64,000 nucleotides of DNA from Thiofilum sp. (GTDB lineage Bacteria > Pseudomonadota > Gammaproteobacteria > Thiotrichales > Thiotrichaceae): assembly GCF_016711335.1 (NCBI RefSeq), contig NZ_JADJTF010000001.1, positions 806,001 to 870,000 on the forward strand, written 5' to 3'. Under the pieces are notes generated by a model. The model was not told the DNA's origin. It saw only the letters and a list, made by a program, of their open reading frames with translations, and made no database searches. The translations under genes and the position numbers were made by a program. Below are positions 24,523-33,786 of the stretch, in pieces; the first letter of the stretch is position 1, and every line of letters starts with the position of its first letter.

Positions 24523-25683
24523 ATGTCCACTAGGGCTAATGTGAGCGTGGTTATACCAGCCTATAACCACGCACAATGGATTGCTAGTGCTATTCAATCA
24601 GTATTGAATCAAACCTATACTGATTGGGAGTTAATTATTATTGATGACGCCTCCAGCGATCAGACGTGGCACATCATACAAGCCTTTCAGGACTCACGGC
24701 TGCGACTTGAGCGCCATGTTGAAAATCAAGGCGCACCGGCTACTCTCAATCAAGGTTTGAACCTAGCTCAAGGCGACTATTTAGCGATTTTAAATTCGGA
24801 TGATAGTTGGCATCCGCAACGTCTTGAGCGCTTATTACAATTAGCCCAAACTCAAAACGCTGATTTTCTTGCCTCTAGTGCACAGATTGAATACTCCCAT
24901 CAGCAGACTCAACCCCAATGGCAAAGTGAGTTTCTGGAGTGGTATCACAGCCTTCAGCAAGAGCTTTATACTAGCCGCGATTTTCTAACCGCTTTGATCA
25001 AGGGTAATTTTTTACTCACGACCTCTAATTTCTTTTTTAAGCGCAGAGTTTGGGAGAGCCTTCAGTCCTTTCGTGAACTGCGTTATGTGCATGATTATGA
25101 TTTTGCCTTGCGGGTCTGTAGTGCGGGGTTTATGACGGCGTATAGCCCCGATATTTTATTAGCCTATCGGCAGCATGACACTAATACTATCCACGAAGCC
25201 CCCCTGAAAACCGTCTATGAGCATTTACAAATGCTCTACGCATGGCTCCCACATCTAGCCCCGCGTCTCGATCAACGCGGTTGGCAAAATCTAAGTACCC
25301 AATTAAGCGATTTGCAGACCATGCTACACGGTGAATGGTGTGCCAAATTACATCAATCCCTACTCCAAAAAGAGCAAAACCTATTTGCCATTATTGCTGA
25401 GCGTGATGAGCTAATTAAAAAGCAGCAACAATGGGTAACTGACCGTGATGGTTGGGTCAAAGAACGTGATCAAGTTATTGAAAATACTCTGCAATTAGCC
25501 GAGCAACAAAATGGTTGGATTCAAGATCGTGATCAATGGATTGCCGAGCGGGATACCATTATTAAGCAATTAGAGGCTGAGTTACGACAAATACGTCAAA
25601 CCCTTGGTTATAAAATTAGCCGTGGTATTAAAAAGCCTATGCATGCGGTGCGTCATTTGTTAGAGAGACAAGGTTATGCCTGA
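24523..25683 (+). CDS. Family 2 glycosyltransferase with C-terminal coiled coil
   Basis: 386 residues. GT-A fold at ~1-235: SVVIPAYNHAQWIASAIQSV, IIDDASSDQT, DXD-type LNSDDSW, and acceptor-site block VHDYDFALRV. The C-terminal ~100 residues are coiled coil with a near-duplicate 16-residue unit, W-x-x-D-R-D-x-W-x-x-E-R-D-x-x-I, starting at residues 304 and 332. ATG at 24523 with GAGGT upstream; an in-frame start 48 bases earlier lies inside the methyltransferase gene. The stop overlaps the next gene by 8 bases. The sugar donor cannot be read from sequence. Confidence 0.85.
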   Translation: MSTRANVSVVIPAYNHAQWIASAIQSVLNQTYTDWELIIIDDASSDQTWHIIQAFQDSRLRLERHVENQGAPATLNQGLNLAQGDYLAILNSDDSWHPQRLERLLQLAQTQNADFLASSAQIEYSHQQTQPQWQSEFLEWYHSLQQELYTSRDFLTALIKGNFLLTTSNFFFKRRVWESLQSFRELRYVHDYDFALRVCSAGFMTAYSPDILLAYRQHDTNTIHEAPLKTVYEHLQMLYAWLPHLAPRLDQRGWQNLSTQLSDLQTMLHGEWCAKLHQSLLQKEQNLFAIIAERDELIKKQQQWVTDRDGWVKERDQVIENTLQLAEQQNGWIQDRDQWIAERDTIIKQLEAELRQIRQTLGYKISRGIKKPMHAVRHLLERQGYA

Positions 25684-27733
25684 CAAATTACGATTGGGGT
25701 CTTGGCAGGCGGTACAAGCGTGGCTCAGCCCGCATTTAGCGTCAGGTAGGTTTCAAGTCGTGTCCTTGGATATTTTTGACACGCTATTAGCTCGCATTGA
25801 TTTGCCCGAACACATTCAGCACCATGTGTGCCGCCAATTAGCCGCTAAAGTCATGGGGGCTAATGCGGAGCAAGTGTGGCAAGCACGCCAACAAGCCGAG
25901 ACCCAATTACGCAAGCAATCAGTGGCTCAAGGTTTAGATTACGAATGTCGTTTTTCCGAATTATTACCGCTTTGGATTAAAACATGGGTGGGACATGAAG
26001 ACCCTGCTTTAATCCATCTAGCCAGTGAATTAGAACTACAAGCTGAAACTACTGCTTTATACATTAAGTCTGGAGTGGTCGATTTTCTAGATTGGCTAAA
26101 AAGCTTTAATGTGTCGCTACTGGCTATTTCAGATATGTATCTGGATGGTAAATACCTAGAGCAACTATTAGAGCAATTAGGTTTAAAACGCTATTTCGAT
26201 GCGATTTATGTTTCTAGTGATAGTGGTTTGGGCAAGCATACCGGACGTTTGTTTGAGTATGTGCAAGCGCAGCAACACCTTAATTATCAATCATGGGTAC
26301 ATATTGGTGATAATCCACATTCTGATCGCTTAAAACCCTGCGAGCTAGGTATTCAAGGTATTTGGCTCGATGAAAAAAACGAACAAGCACGTATTAATAC
26401 TCAGCGTATTAATGCGCGTATGGCATTGCAAGGAGGAATTTGGCAAGGGCGCTATTTAGCCGCTCAAATCCAAGAAGCTTTATCGTATAAAGAAGTTAAT
26501 AGTACCTCATCAGAATATTTTAATTATGGGCGCGATGTATTAGGCATTACCTTCAGTACCTTTATGCTCGGTCTGATGGAGCGTTTAGAGCAGCATAAAC
26601 CCGACTGTATTTTTTTTATTGCCCGTGATGGCTATTTATTTCAGCAAATGCTGAGTCAGACAAAAGCTCAATATAATCATCACTATTTATATCTATCTCG
26701 CCAAGTGATAGCAGCGGCCTCAGTAGCGGAAGGCTTAACACTACAACAAGCACAAGTAGCTTTTTATAACCCTAAACAACAAGGCTTAAGTTCGATATTC
26801 AAAGTATATAGCTTACCCAGCGAAGCTTTAATACCTCTAGCTAAAGCCTATGGTTTTAATGATATAGCCGCTCCTATTGAGAATTGGCAAGATCAGCGTT
26901 TATTAGCTTGGTTAGCTGATATAGAAGTACAAAGCCTTATTCGTCAAACTGGATTAAAACATAAGCAAGCCTTACATGAATATCTCACTCAACAAGGGTT
27001 TTTTAATTATAAAAAGGTTGCAATGGTCGACATTGGCTGGAATGGAACCTTGCAACACTTTTTGACGAAAACCTTTGGGCAGAATGAAGATTATCCTGAG
27101 GTATTAGGATTTTATTTTGCCCTAGTCCCAAAGTTATATACTGACTTTCATCGCTTTAATCAGGCTGAGGGTATTATCTATGACTCACGGCGGGGTAATG
27201 ATTGTGAGCGAGTAGTCACTGAGTTTGAAGAGGTATTTGAACAGGGAGCACGAGCTTTACATGGCTCGACTATTGGTTATAAACAAAATACTTTAGGTGC
27301 ATGGTTGCCGCTATTAAAAGAAGATCATGCACCGGATCGTGCGGCTGAACTCAATGCGAATCCTTATATTGCACAAATACAAGCTGGAGTTTTACATTAC
27401 TGGCAACAGTTTCAAAAAATTCAGCAATTAAATGGTTTCAATAGCCAAGCTATTTTGCCTTTTGTGTATGGGGTATTAGAGCGAGCAGTGGTTTATCCCA
27501 CACCGCAGGAAGTTCAATTGCTCAAGCGTTTAGTACATACTGAGGATTTTGGACATGATCATGTGCTAACGCTGGCCGAGCGTTGGTTTCAATGGCGTGA
27601 TTTATTAAATCCAAAACGATTTTGGAGTTATTTAAAAGTTGAAGCATGGCGTTATGCTGTGTTTAGTCATTTACCGACAGGGATAGCTAATTTTGCTTTA
27701 CGCATGGCTTATTTGCATGCAGTAAAAAAATAA
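25676..27733 (+). CDS. Large HAD-domain protein of polysaccharide locus
   Basis: 685 residues. The N-terminal ~250 residues are a HAD-type phosphatase: motif I D32-IF-D35-T, then LLAISDMYLDGKYLEQLLEQ and motif III/IV HIGDNPHSD. The middle and C-terminal ~430 residues are conserved in capsule and O-antigen loci (FIARDGYLFQQML, YLYLSRQVIAAAS, VDIGWNGTLQHFL), and VDIGWNGT also resembles a phosphate-binding loop. All HAD catalytic aspartates are present. Possible roles are dephosphorylation of a sugar or lipid intermediate, or phosphosugar transfer. Overlaps the upstream glycosyltransferase by 8 bases. Confidence 0.75.
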   Translation: MPDKLRLGSWQAVQAWLSPHLASGRFQVVSLDIFDTLLARIDLPEHIQHHVCRQLAAKVMGANAEQVWQARQQAETQLRKQSVAQGLDYECRFSELLPLWIKTWVGHEDPALIHLASELELQAETTALYIKSGVVDFLDWLKSFNVSLLAISDMYLDGKYLEQLLEQLGLKRYFDAIYVSSDSGLGKHTGRLFEYVQAQQHLNYQSWVHIGDNPHSDRLKPCELGIQGIWLDEKNEQARINTQRINARMALQGGIWQGRYLAAQIQEALSYKEVNSTSSEYFNYGRDVLGITFSTFMLGLMERLEQHKPDCIFFIARDGYLFQQMLSQTKAQYNHHYLYLSRQVIAAASVAEGLTLQQAQVAFYNPKQQGLSSIFKVYSLPSEALIPLAKAYGFNDIAAPIENWQDQRLLAWLADIEVQSLIRQTGLKHKQALHEYLTQQGFFNYKKVAMVDIGWNGTLQHFLTKTFGQNEDYPEVLGFYFALVPKLYTDFHRFNQAEGIIYDSRRGNDCERVVTEFEEVFEQGARALHGSTIGYKQNTLGAWLPLLKEDHAPDRAAELNANPYIAQIQAGVLHYWQQFQKIQQLNGFNSQAILPFVYGVLERAVVYPTPQEVQLLKRLVHTEDFGHDHVLTLAERWFQWRDLLNPKRFWSYLKVEAWRYAVFSHLPTGIANFALRMAYLHAVKK

Positions 27734-27757
27734 TAATACAGTGCAAAGGAGCAAGTT

Positions 27758-27940
27758 ATGTTACCCAAGCCTTTACATTTATTTTTAGCAGCGCAAGCCT
27801 TTTGCTTTTCTAATGCACGAGGACGCTGTTTCAGTCCGGGCTTAAAAGCATTAATACTTTGGTATAGTCTAAGAGTCAAAGCACAATTATTTGACCGCCA
27901 ACGCCTTAAGCGTCTACGGTTTTATTGGGAGGCTCGCTAA
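27758..27940 (+). CDS. Small basic protein of 60 residues, unknown function
   Basis: MLPKPLHLFLAAQAFCFSNA is followed by a basic helix rich in Arg and Leu (ALILWYSLRVKAQLFDRQRL). It is likely real because AAGGAG sits 7 bases before the ATG and its stop is directly followed by the next gene's ATG with no gap, as in a translated operon. Not recognised; it may be a peripheral membrane adaptor. Confidence 0.55.
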   Translation: MLPKPLHLFLAAQAFCFSNARGRCFSPGLKALILWYSLRVKAQLFDRQRLKRLRFYWEAR

Positions 27941-28849
27941 ATGACTAACTCTACTCCAATAGTACAAGTGCTATTATCGACTTGGAATGGCGAAAGATGG
28001 CTTTCTGACTTGTTGGCTTCTTTAGAGCGCCAAACCTTTACCGACTGGCAACTATTAGTACGTGACGATGGCTCGCAAGATAAAACCTTAAAAATATTAC
28101 TAGAGTGGCAAAAAACACACCCTAAATGGGTTACCGATATTATCAGTGCTAGTTCTATTGGTAGTACTGCTAGTTTTGATCAATTAGTGAGAAAAAGCCA
28201 AGCGCCTTATTTAATGTTTTGTGATCAAGATGATATTTGGTTTCCAGAAAAAATTGAATTACAAGTGGAAGCACTACGACAATTAGAGCAGCAATATGGC
28301 TCAGCCAAGCCTTTATTGGTACATACTGATTTAGTGGTGGTCAATGAGCATAAACAGGTTTTAAGCCCTTCATTTTGGGATTATCGGGGCTTTGATCTCA
28401 AGCAACGCAAACAAGCTTATTTATTAAATAATAATGTGACTGGCTGTGCTACTGTGTTTAATCGTCGAGCAGCTCAATTAGCCTTTCCTTTGCCTACTGA
28501 AGCCATGCAACATGACCGCTGGCTAGCGCTGGTATGTGCTTGGTTTGGTCATATTGGTGTTTTAGCACAACCTACTATTTTGTATCGCCAGCATAATCAT
28601 AATGTTATTGGTGCTAAGCGCTCTTTAGAATGGGGCGATATTCACAAGCGTATCGATCTTTGGAGTCGGCAAGCAGCCACTTTTTTGCGTTGCTTCAGTA
28701 CCCAGTTAGCTCAAGAGGATTATGAATTGCTACAAGCTCTCGCTCATTTGCAATATTTGCGTGGTTGGGAGCGGCGGCGGCATATTGTGCAACATCGACT
28801 TTTTAAACAGGGTGTGCTGGAAAATTTAGCCTTATTACTATTTTCCTAA
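27941..28849 (+). CDS. Family 2 glycosyltransferase, rhamnosyltransferase-like
   Basis: 302 residues. GT-A motifs are QVLLSTWNGERWLSDLLASL, VRDDGSQDKT and the DXD element FCDQDDIWFPEK. HTDLVVVNE and NNNVTGCATVFNRRAA follow, then MQHDRWLALVCAWFG, which holds the catalytic-base region. This block order is that of rhamnan and O-antigen rhamnosyltransferases of the RfbG/WbbL kind, though donor specificity is inferred. It starts immediately after the 60-residue gene. Confidence 0.82.
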   Translation: MTNSTPIVQVLLSTWNGERWLSDLLASLERQTFTDWQLLVRDDGSQDKTLKILLEWQKTHPKWVTDIISASSIGSTASFDQLVRKSQAPYLMFCDQDDIWFPEKIELQVEALRQLEQQYGSAKPLLVHTDLVVVNEHKQVLSPSFWDYRGFDLKQRKQAYLLNNNVTGCATVFNRRAAQLAFPLPTEAMQHDRWLALVCAWFGHIGVLAQPTILYRQHNHNVIGAKRSLEWGDIHKRIDLWSRQAATFLRCFSTQLAQEDYELLQALAHLQYLRGWERRRHIVQHRLFKQGVLENLALLLFS

Positions 28850-28878
28850 GTAAACGGATGACACCCACAGGGGCTTTT

Positions 28879-29955
28879 ATGTTAACAAAAATTTATCGCC
28901 CAGATGTGGCTATTATTGTTTTGACGCGCAATGCTGGTGCATTGTGGCCTCAGTGGATTCAAGCCATTCAACAACAAACTATTTTAGCCGGACGTTATAT
29001 GGTCATTGATACCGAATCGACCGATGACACGGTGTTGCTTGCAGCACAAGCGGGTTTTGAAATTTACCGAGTACGTAAAGAACATTTTAATCATGGTGGT
29101 ACAAGACGTTGGGCGGCTGAGCAATGTCTAGAGGCGAAGTATTTGGTGTATTTAACCCAAGATGCGATTTTAACTCAGACCGATTCGCTAGAGTGTTTAC
29201 TAGCTCCCCTCTTGCATGATCCTGAAGTGGCATTAGCGTATGGGCGTCATGTGCCACGACCTAACGCCGATTTATTAGAGCAACATGCGCGGCTTTATAA
29301 TTATCCTGCCCAATCCGCGACTTATCGTCAGGATGATTTTGCTCAGATGGGTTATCGAGCTGCCTTTGCCTCAGATGTGTACGCCGTGTATCGCGCTGAG
29401 GCTTTACACCAAGTGGGTAACTTTCCAGAGCATATTATTGTCAGTGAGGATAGTTATCTATGTGCGCGTTTACTCTTAGCGGGTTGGAAAGCGGTCTATA
29501 GCGCGGAAAGTACGGTCGAGCATTCGCATCAATATTCATTAGTGCAGCTAGCACGGCGTTATTTTGATGTGGGAGTGTTTCATGCGCTAGAAGCTGAATT
29601 ATTGCACCGCATTGGTAAACCAGATCAAGAAGCAGGACGCTATGTTAAATCACTGATTCGGTTTTTAGCACAACGTAAACCCTATTTATTACCTTGGGCT
29701 GGCCTACAGACTTTAGTTAAATTATTAGCTTTTCGTTTGGGTAAGCGTTATCAATCCTTACCTCATCGTTGGTGTGAGCGTATTAGTTTGCAAGCAGCTT
29801 ATTGGCAGCAACTCAAGCTCACTCCTACTCCACTAACTAAGCTCCAGTCTATCGAATTAGCTTCGCCTAGCTCCCGCTTTATATCTCCTTTATGGACTCG
29901 ATTAGAGCGCAAAACCAGTGCATCTAACCCTAGGGAGGTATTGCCTGTTGAATAA
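28879..29955 (+). CDS. Family 2 glycosyltransferase, RfbF/rhamnosyltransferase-like
   Basis: About 358 residues. The GT-A core is VAIIVLTRNAGALWPQWIQA, VIDTESTDDTV, FNHGGTRRWAAEQC and YLTQDAIL. The conserved end block is GYRAAFASDVYAVYRAEAL and EDSYLCARLLLAGWKAVYSA. The FNHGGTR block is characteristic of a rhamnosyltransferase subgroup. C-terminal ~100 residues are helical and basic, probably membrane associated. The ATG at 28879 has AGGGG upstream; an ATG at 28858 is also possible. It is the last gene of the polysaccharide run; a terminator follows 139 bases later. Confidence 0.8.
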   Translation: MLTKIYRPDVAIIVLTRNAGALWPQWIQAIQQQTILAGRYMVIDTESTDDTVLLAAQAGFEIYRVRKEHFNHGGTRRWAAEQCLEAKYLVYLTQDAILTQTDSLECLLAPLLHDPEVALAYGRHVPRPNADLLEQHARLYNYPAQSATYRQDDFAQMGYRAAFASDVYAVYRAEALHQVGNFPEHIIVSEDSYLCARLLLAGWKAVYSAESTVEHSHQYSLVQLARRYFDVGVFHALEAELLHRIGKPDQEAGRYVKSLIRFLAQRKPYLLPWAGLQTLVKLLAFRLGKRYQSLPHRWCERISLQAAYWQQLKLTPTPLTKLQSIELASPSSRFISPLWTRLERKTSASNPREVLPVE

Positions 29956-30093
29956 CCACATGAATTATACCTATAAGGTAAATGATTGATATATCTATTA
30001 AATAGTATTGGCAATTAGGCAAAGCACTATTATGATGCGATACAGAGCATAAGTACTCGACGTTCACATTATGTTCTGCTTTGGTGGTAATTT

Positions 30094-30131
30094 AAGCGAC
30101 CCAATTGTTATAGATTGAGGTCGCTTTTTTT
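30094..30131 (+). terminator. Rho-independent terminator ending the polysaccharide run
   Basis: Stem AAGCGACC (30094-30101) pairs with GGTCGCTT (30119-30126), with a 17-base loop and a continuing run of T on the plus strand. The gene on the minus strand ends 16 bases further on. Confidence 0.85.
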
Positions 30132-30146
30132 ATGGTATTAACCTCA

Positions 30147-30875
30147 CTAGCGCGGGCAGCGATAATGCTGATCCAGTGCGACATAAGGGTCTTGCCCTTC
30201 TACTATGACCCATGATTTAGCACTACTACTGGGTGTAGATCGATACACTTCTATATAACTTTGATCAGAGCTTTGGGTATATCCACTCGCTGTAAAATTC
30301 CATAAACCATGACATCTCACCTCCATAGGTTTTTGAGTATAACGACTAGGCGCACTTCCCTTTAGTATCGTTTCAATAGGACGTTTAGCACTCCCTGCTG
30401 CCTTTTTCAAAATTCTGACTTGATACGCACTATCCGCTACCACCACTTTAGGTGCTTGGTTAGCCGAATGTTGTAAAATCCAAAACGGTTTACTTTGATA
30501 GCTATTAAGCTTTAGGCAACTATTGTCAGGGGTAAATAAATACTCTGAGGTATTTAGTTGATCGTCTAGTTCAATATTAACCCCAATAAAATTACAGCGA
30601 GCTAATAGATTAGCAGGTATCGATAGATTTTGAATGGATTTATTCAAAATCGCTGTTTTTTGCTCAGCGCTGGGTCGAATAATCGCTAAGCCTAATGGTT
30701 TATAATGAGGTGACTCTAATCTAGGATTGGCTAAATCCAGAGTCGGCGTATTTTTGAGTTTGTTAAAAAGATTAGGGCTTAAACGATTAGAATCAGCTTG
30801 GGTAGTGGTGCTATGAGTACTTAGCACCAAAGCCAGATAAATAGGCAGTTTTAAATTAGGGGTTATCTTGACCAT
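30147..30875 (-). CDS. Secreted protein, unknown function
   Basis: 242 residues, not recognised. A signal peptide (LPIYLALVLSTHSTTTQA) is followed by a mixed alpha/beta mature region with several cysteines (LLARCNFIGVNIELD, DNSCLKLNSY, VRCHGLWNF, HYRCPR) that could form two disulphides. AAGG lies about 10 bases before the ATG. It is convergent with the glycosyltransferase run and divergent from the beta-helix gene. No link to either is visible. Confidence 0.6.
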   Translation of the reverse strand: MVKITPNLKLPIYLALVLSTHSTTTQADSNRLSPNLFNKLKNTPTLDLANPRLESPHYKPLGLAIIRPSAEQKTAILNKSIQNLSIPANLLARCNFIGVNIELDDQLNTSEYLFTPDNSCLKLNSYQSKPFWILQHSANQAPKVVVADSAYQVRILKKAAGSAKRPIETILKGSAPSRYTQKPMEVRCHGLWNFTASGYTQSSDQSYIEVYRSTPSSSAKSWVIVEGQDPYVALDQHYRCPR

Positions 30876-31089
30876 ACGAGTGGAACCTTTATTTAAACGA
30901 GTTGTTTAGTACCTATTATTCTAATTTCTTTATGCATCAATACCTACTAATCTCTTTTTTAAAGGATCAATGCGCTAGAGCTGAATATTTTTTAGGTAAT
31001 AAATCACTTGAGATACCTATTGCTAGTACTACCTTACCTAAGCTATAAATAGGTGCTAATAACAATTGAACAACTCAATAGGGCTAAAA

Positions 31090-32643
31090 ATGGCTGATGC
31101 TGTCAATACGCATACTTGGTATGCCCATTATGCTCGCATGATTAAAAAAGCCAACGAAGAATTGCAAACGGTACAAAAGTACCTCGATCCCTCGTCACCC
31201 CATTACTATCCTGCCTATATCGATCAACTCAAAGCCAAGCAAGAGGCTGACCCGACGTTGGCGGGTATTGCACAAAAGATTAGTGATGCTGAAGGGCATT
31301 TAGCTAATTTTCGCCGTATTGAAGCTAGAGCGCGTGCAGCCATTGCCGAGTATCCTCCTAGACTACAAAGTTTGACGGTCAATGAGGATTTTTGGCGTGC
31401 GCCTGACACGAAGCAAAATGAGTATTTATATATTTTAGACGAGGAAAGCTGTGTCTCTACTTGTGTGGATTGGTTAGCGGTAGCGGCTGAATGTGAGGAA
31501 GGTAAGTGGGGTATACCTGTGACACTACCTGCGACGGGGTGCAGTCCTTATCAATTTACTCATAAAACCATTACCTACACCACCCCGCAGCAAACGGATG
31601 CGGTACGCATTTGGAATCATCATGCGGTGTTAGACACAATCACGATTACCGATGAGCGTGTTTATGATGAGGCGCATCGAGACGCTATTCAGCTCATTCC
31701 TCCGCCTCAATATCAGGAAGTTGAAATAAGTGCAGGTCGAGCACTGAGATTAAAATTAGCTGATCAAATGGCAGGTACGATTTTAGAAAGCCCGACGGTT
31801 AAAAACTGTGTGGTTAAGGCACTGCATGCACCGCTACAGGGTATCTTTATGAGTGATGGCTTATGCCGTAATGCTCTGATTCAAAATAACGACATTCAAA
31901 TCAGAGGTGCTCATGCTATTTCACTAGCAGGGTTACTCTCTGGTGTGGTGAGTGACAATAAGTTACGCGCAGTGCCACCCGATGCGACGGGTTATACTTG
32001 GACACCTAGTATTCGCCTTTATCCGCTGCGTATTGGTGGCAATATAGCGGATGATGGTGTGGTCTGTGTTTTGGATTTTACTGCTCAAGCCAGCGTGCAA
32101 TATGGCACGGTAACAGGGGAAAATAATCAGCTTATTCAGGTGAATGGGGCCGTTGAACCCTTAGCTGTGGAAGATTTACGCCATCAGTTACCCGATAATT
32201 TTGTCAAAATAGGGATAGGTCTTAATCAGTTTGATTATGACACTTATTTTAGTGAGTACAGTACTTGGACAGTCAATGAGTTTAGAGCCAATGATGCATG
32301 GGGCTATGCGCAAATGGTGGCGTGGATTAATTTACGTTTAGAGGAGTACAGCAGCGGGCAACGCGAAACAGGAAGCCCTTTGTCTGAGCCTACTATAGAA
32401 CAAAAGGCAACTGGACCTTATAGCATTATTGCAATGCTGACTCAGGCACAACACTCTTTGGCTCAAGCGACCGATAGTTTTATGAGTACTCGGCTGGCGG
32501 ATTTACAAGAAACCGCGATTCGCAGCTTTACTATGAAGCGCATAGCGCTACGTAATGGGGTAGTCATGCCTTTTAAAGATTTAGGTGTATTACTTAATGA
32601 GCGTCGTGAAGCGATGTTGAAGTGGTTATTGGAGTCGGTGTAG
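31090..32643 (+). CDS. Beta-helix-like protein, unknown function
   Basis: 517 residues, not assigned. The N-terminal ~85 residues are helical and charged (ARMIKKANEELQTVQKYLDP). A central stretch (~220-310; SPTVKNCVVKALHAPLQGIF, NALIQNNDIQIRGAHAISLA, GVVSDNKLRAVP) has the short N-x-I-x-I repeats of a right-handed parallel beta-helix. The C-terminal ~130 residues are again helical. There is no signal peptide. The ATG at 31090 has AGGG upstream; a TTG 24 bases earlier is weaker. Such helices occur in polysaccharide lyases and phage or contractile spikes; no phage genes are near. Function is open. Confidence 0.6.
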   Translation: MADAVNTHTWYAHYARMIKKANEELQTVQKYLDPSSPHYYPAYIDQLKAKQEADPTLAGIAQKISDAEGHLANFRRIEARARAAIAEYPPRLQSLTVNEDFWRAPDTKQNEYLYILDEESCVSTCVDWLAVAAECEEGKWGIPVTLPATGCSPYQFTHKTITYTTPQQTDAVRIWNHHAVLDTITITDERVYDEAHRDAIQLIPPPQYQEVEISAGRALRLKLADQMAGTILESPTVKNCVVKALHAPLQGIFMSDGLCRNALIQNNDIQIRGAHAISLAGLLSGVVSDNKLRAVPPDATGYTWTPSIRLYPLRIGGNIADDGVVCVLDFTAQASVQYGTVTGENNQLIQVNGAVEPLAVEDLRHQLPDNFVKIGIGLNQFDYDTYFSEYSTWTVNEFRANDAWGYAQMVAWINLRLEEYSSGQRETGSPLSEPTIEQKATGPYSIIAMLTQAQHSLAQATDSFMSTRLADLQETAIRSFTMKRIALRNGVVMPFKDLGVLLNERREAMLKWLLESV

Positions 32644-32697
32644 GGAGATCATCTCAACCAAAGCACTTTTCGCTTGAGGAAAGTGCTAAATTCACTA

Positions 32698-33638
32698 TTA
32701 AATGTGCTGCTTCAACTGCTCCACCTCGGCTGCACTCAAACCCGCAATACGAGCAATATCAGCCTCAGGTAAGACACCAAGCTGTAAAAGATTGAGAGCT
32801 ACCGCTTGGGCTTTTTTTAAAGCTCCAATTTGTTCCCCCTCTTCAATCCCTAACTGTTTACCCTCTTCAATCCCTAATTGTTTGCCTTTTACCCAATTTT
32901 CTCTCCCTCTTCAATCCCCTCTTGATAGCCCTCTAAATGAGCAGTCTGCTGCGCACTCATAAAATCTCGATATTCCTTTAAACTGCTTTCATACCCTTGA
33001 CGTTCATTAGCGGGCAACTGCGCAATTTCAGCAATCCCAAAGAGACGTTTAAATACGTCATCCGTTAAGGCGGCGGGAATGTGATCCAATTCGTGCAGAT
33101 GTTTAAACACATACAACCATTTATCTTGCAGAGTGACCAGCTCGTGGGCACGTAATTGAAAGCGGGGCAGCACTAAATAAATGAAATTGAGTTTATCGTA
33201 GAATAAGAGATTATCCTGATCCTTAAGTTGCGCGTGATAAAACACCTTACTCTGCTGATCATCAATTAGAAAGTCTAAAATCCCAATGGTATAAACTGCC
33301 GCCAGTTTATAGTTCCAACTTCCGCGTTGCGCCTGCTCTTGAATCGGGAAGGTCGCATAATAAATACTCCGATCTTTGAAGTAGATTTGTTTGACGCATT
33401 GCAACTCAACAATAAAACGCTCGCCTGAAGGACTAATACAATTGAGATCAAATACGGCTTTACGGTCGGCGGCACTTTTGCCTTGATACTCATTTTTGGT
33501 ATAGCTCAGTTCTTGGATTTGATGGTGAGCGGGTAAGAGCGTGTTTAAAAAGCTCATCAGTAAATCTTTGTGAGGTTCTTCCCCAAAAATCTTTTTGAAA
33601 CCAAAGTCAGTTAGGGGGTTGAGATAGATGTCACTCAT
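32698..33638 (-). pseudogene. Rpn-family PD-(D/E)XK nuclease/transposase, frameshifted near C-terminus
   Basis: The first 249 residues are a normal Rpn/YhgA-like protein: LNPLTDFGFKKIFGEEPHKD, then the nuclease core with the acidic residue in AVFDLNC and the E-x-Q of FIVELQCV. The frame stops at 32889-32891 in GGG-TAA. In the next frame the missing C-terminus continues at once, with E-E-G-K-Q-L-G repeats and a tail AAEVEQLKQHI ending at 32698. Loss of one base in a G run near 32893 explains this. Rpn proteins are DNA endonucleases promoting RecA-independent recombination. The core is intact, so the shortened protein might still act; it is listed as broken because the conserved tail is out of frame. 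Confidence 0.75.
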
Positions 33639-33786
33639 CGTCGAGGTCACTCAAGGTAGGATCGAGGATACCTTGAATTATAGGGTAAGGGCAGGATAGG
33701 GGCTATATAGCCATACAGAAGTTGCCGATAATACAGCGCTTTTACGCTATACTCCCCCACCTCGTAGCTTTCACTTAGTATGCCTT

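Noticed and set aside
32655..32690. Terminator AGCACTTT/AAAGTGCT between the beta-helix and Rpn genes
   Set aside because: The 8-bp stem (32662-32669 with 32680-32687) is present but has no convincing T-run on either strand.
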